This document shows, one piece after another, positions 6,399-6,565 of a DNA stretch of 6,565 bases. Each line of letters starts with the position of its first letter. Position 1 is the first letter of the stretch. The notes under the pieces are model-generated. The model was not told the origin of the DNA, did not search any database, and saw only the letters and a list, made by a program, of their open reading frames with translations. A program made the position numbers and the translations under genes. Source of the DNA: Methanobacteriota archaeon (lineage in GTDB: Archaea > Thermoplasmatota > DTKX01 > GCA-020343715); contig JAUVRF010000101.1 of assembly GCA_030597775.1 (NCBI GenBank), positions 1 to 6,565 on the forward strand, read 5' to 3'.

Positions 6399-6565
6399 TC
6401 ACCCACGGTCCACCATGACCGATACAGGAGGGAAGTCGACGACCGCGCATGGTCCGAAGCATGAACCGCAGTGTATACAGGTGTCCTGGTCGACCCGGAC
6501 ACGCTTCTCCACTGTTGCCAGGGCTCCCGTCGGGCACCTTGGGACGCAGACCCCGCAACCCACAC
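6399..6565 (-). CDS. Two-cluster [4Fe-4S] ferredoxin domain, C-terminal end (N-terminus beyond right edge)
   Basis: Read on the minus strand, the last 54 codons of this gene end at a TGA (complement of 6399-6401). The first visible motif is VGCGVCVPRCPTGAL, the second is CIHCGSCFGPCAVVDF; together they give CxxCxxCxxxC-type ligand sets for two [4Fe-4S] clusters. The first Cys of the first set would fall exactly on the codon split by the window edge, of which GT remains; TGT (Cys) would complete it. The second set ends in Cys-Ala instead of the usual Cys-Pro. After it come only 15 residues, so the clusters sit at the C-terminus. What lies upstream is unknown: it could be a small 8-Fe ferredoxin or the tail of a larger redox protein such as a NIL- or DUF362-type ferredoxin fusion. 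It is an electron carrier by nature and is convergent with the E1-like gene, 38 bases between stops. Confidence 0.88.
   Translation of the reverse strand, partial: VGCGVCVPRCPTGALATVEKRVRVDQDTCIHCGSCFGPCAVVDFPPVSVMVDRG

Noticed and set aside
5626..6558. Minus-strand open frame of 310 codons opposite the E1-like gene
   Set aside because: It is antisense to a clearly conserved gene and overlaps the ferredoxin domain in another frame; its translation is rich in Arg, Gly, His and Pro with no motif.
1..6565. Mobile element, CRISPR array, tRNA or rRNA
   Set aside because: No transposase or integrase motifs, terminal inverted repeats, regularly spaced repeats, or tRNA/rRNA signatures were seen on either strand.
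5593..6565. A self-contained ubiquitin-like conjugation system
   Set aside because: Only the E1-like enzyme is present; there is no ubiquitin-like protein ending in Gly-Gly, no E2, and no JAMM protease in the window.

Overview
The window is a GC-rich stretch that looks like an archaeal chromosome. Evidence for an archaeon: a geranylgeranyl-reductase-family flavoenzyme (the family that saturates archaeal lipid chains), TATA-like A/T islands about 25-30 bases upstream of start codons instead of bacterial -35/-10 promoters, at least one gene that looks leaderless, frequent AGG arginine codons, and GTG and TTG starts. A high-GC member of the Thermoplasmatota (for example a Methanomassiliicoccales relative) would fit, but this placement is a guess from overall style. 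No marker gene in the window fixes the lineage.

Layout, left to right. (1) Bases 1-539, minus strand: the N-terminal 179 residues of an unrecognised protein with one membrane helix, cut off by the left edge. (2) Bases 540-718: a divergent control region with a TATA-rich centre, two copies of GGCTAGGC placed symmetrically around it, a small inverted repeat, and a G-run/C-run hairpin followed by five Ts in the hyuA leader. (3) Bases 719-4288, plus strand: hyuA and hyuB, both full length and directly abutting, encoding the two subunits of a hydantoinase/oxoprolinase-family enzyme. (4) Bases 4327-5547: a geranylgeranyl-reductase-family FAD protein. (5) Bases 5593-6360: an E1-like (MoeB/ThiF/HesA) adenylating enzyme that keeps its ATP site and its two zinc CxxC pairs but has Thr where family members usually have the catalytic Cys. 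(6) Bases 6399-6565, minus strand: the C-terminal end of a two-cluster [4Fe-4S] ferredoxin domain, cut off by the right edge and convergent with the E1-like gene.

How they may work together. HyuA and HyuB almost certainly form one ATP-dependent enzyme; its substrate cannot be read from the sequence. The flavoprotein is probably a membrane-lipid isoprenoid reductase. Archaeal enzymes of that kind can take electrons from ferredoxin, so the ferredoxin-type protein about 0.85 kb away is a possible but unproven partner. The E1-like enzyme would activate the C-terminus of a small ubiquitin-like or sulfur-carrier protein, but no such protein is encoded here. The plus-strand genes lie close together (0, 38 and 45 bases apart), yet both of the larger gaps hold their own TATA-like islands, so they need not be a single operon. 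I see no mobile element, CRISPR array, tRNA or rRNA, and no convincing new multi-gene system. The most unusual items are the Cys-less E1-like enzyme and the structured hyuA leader.
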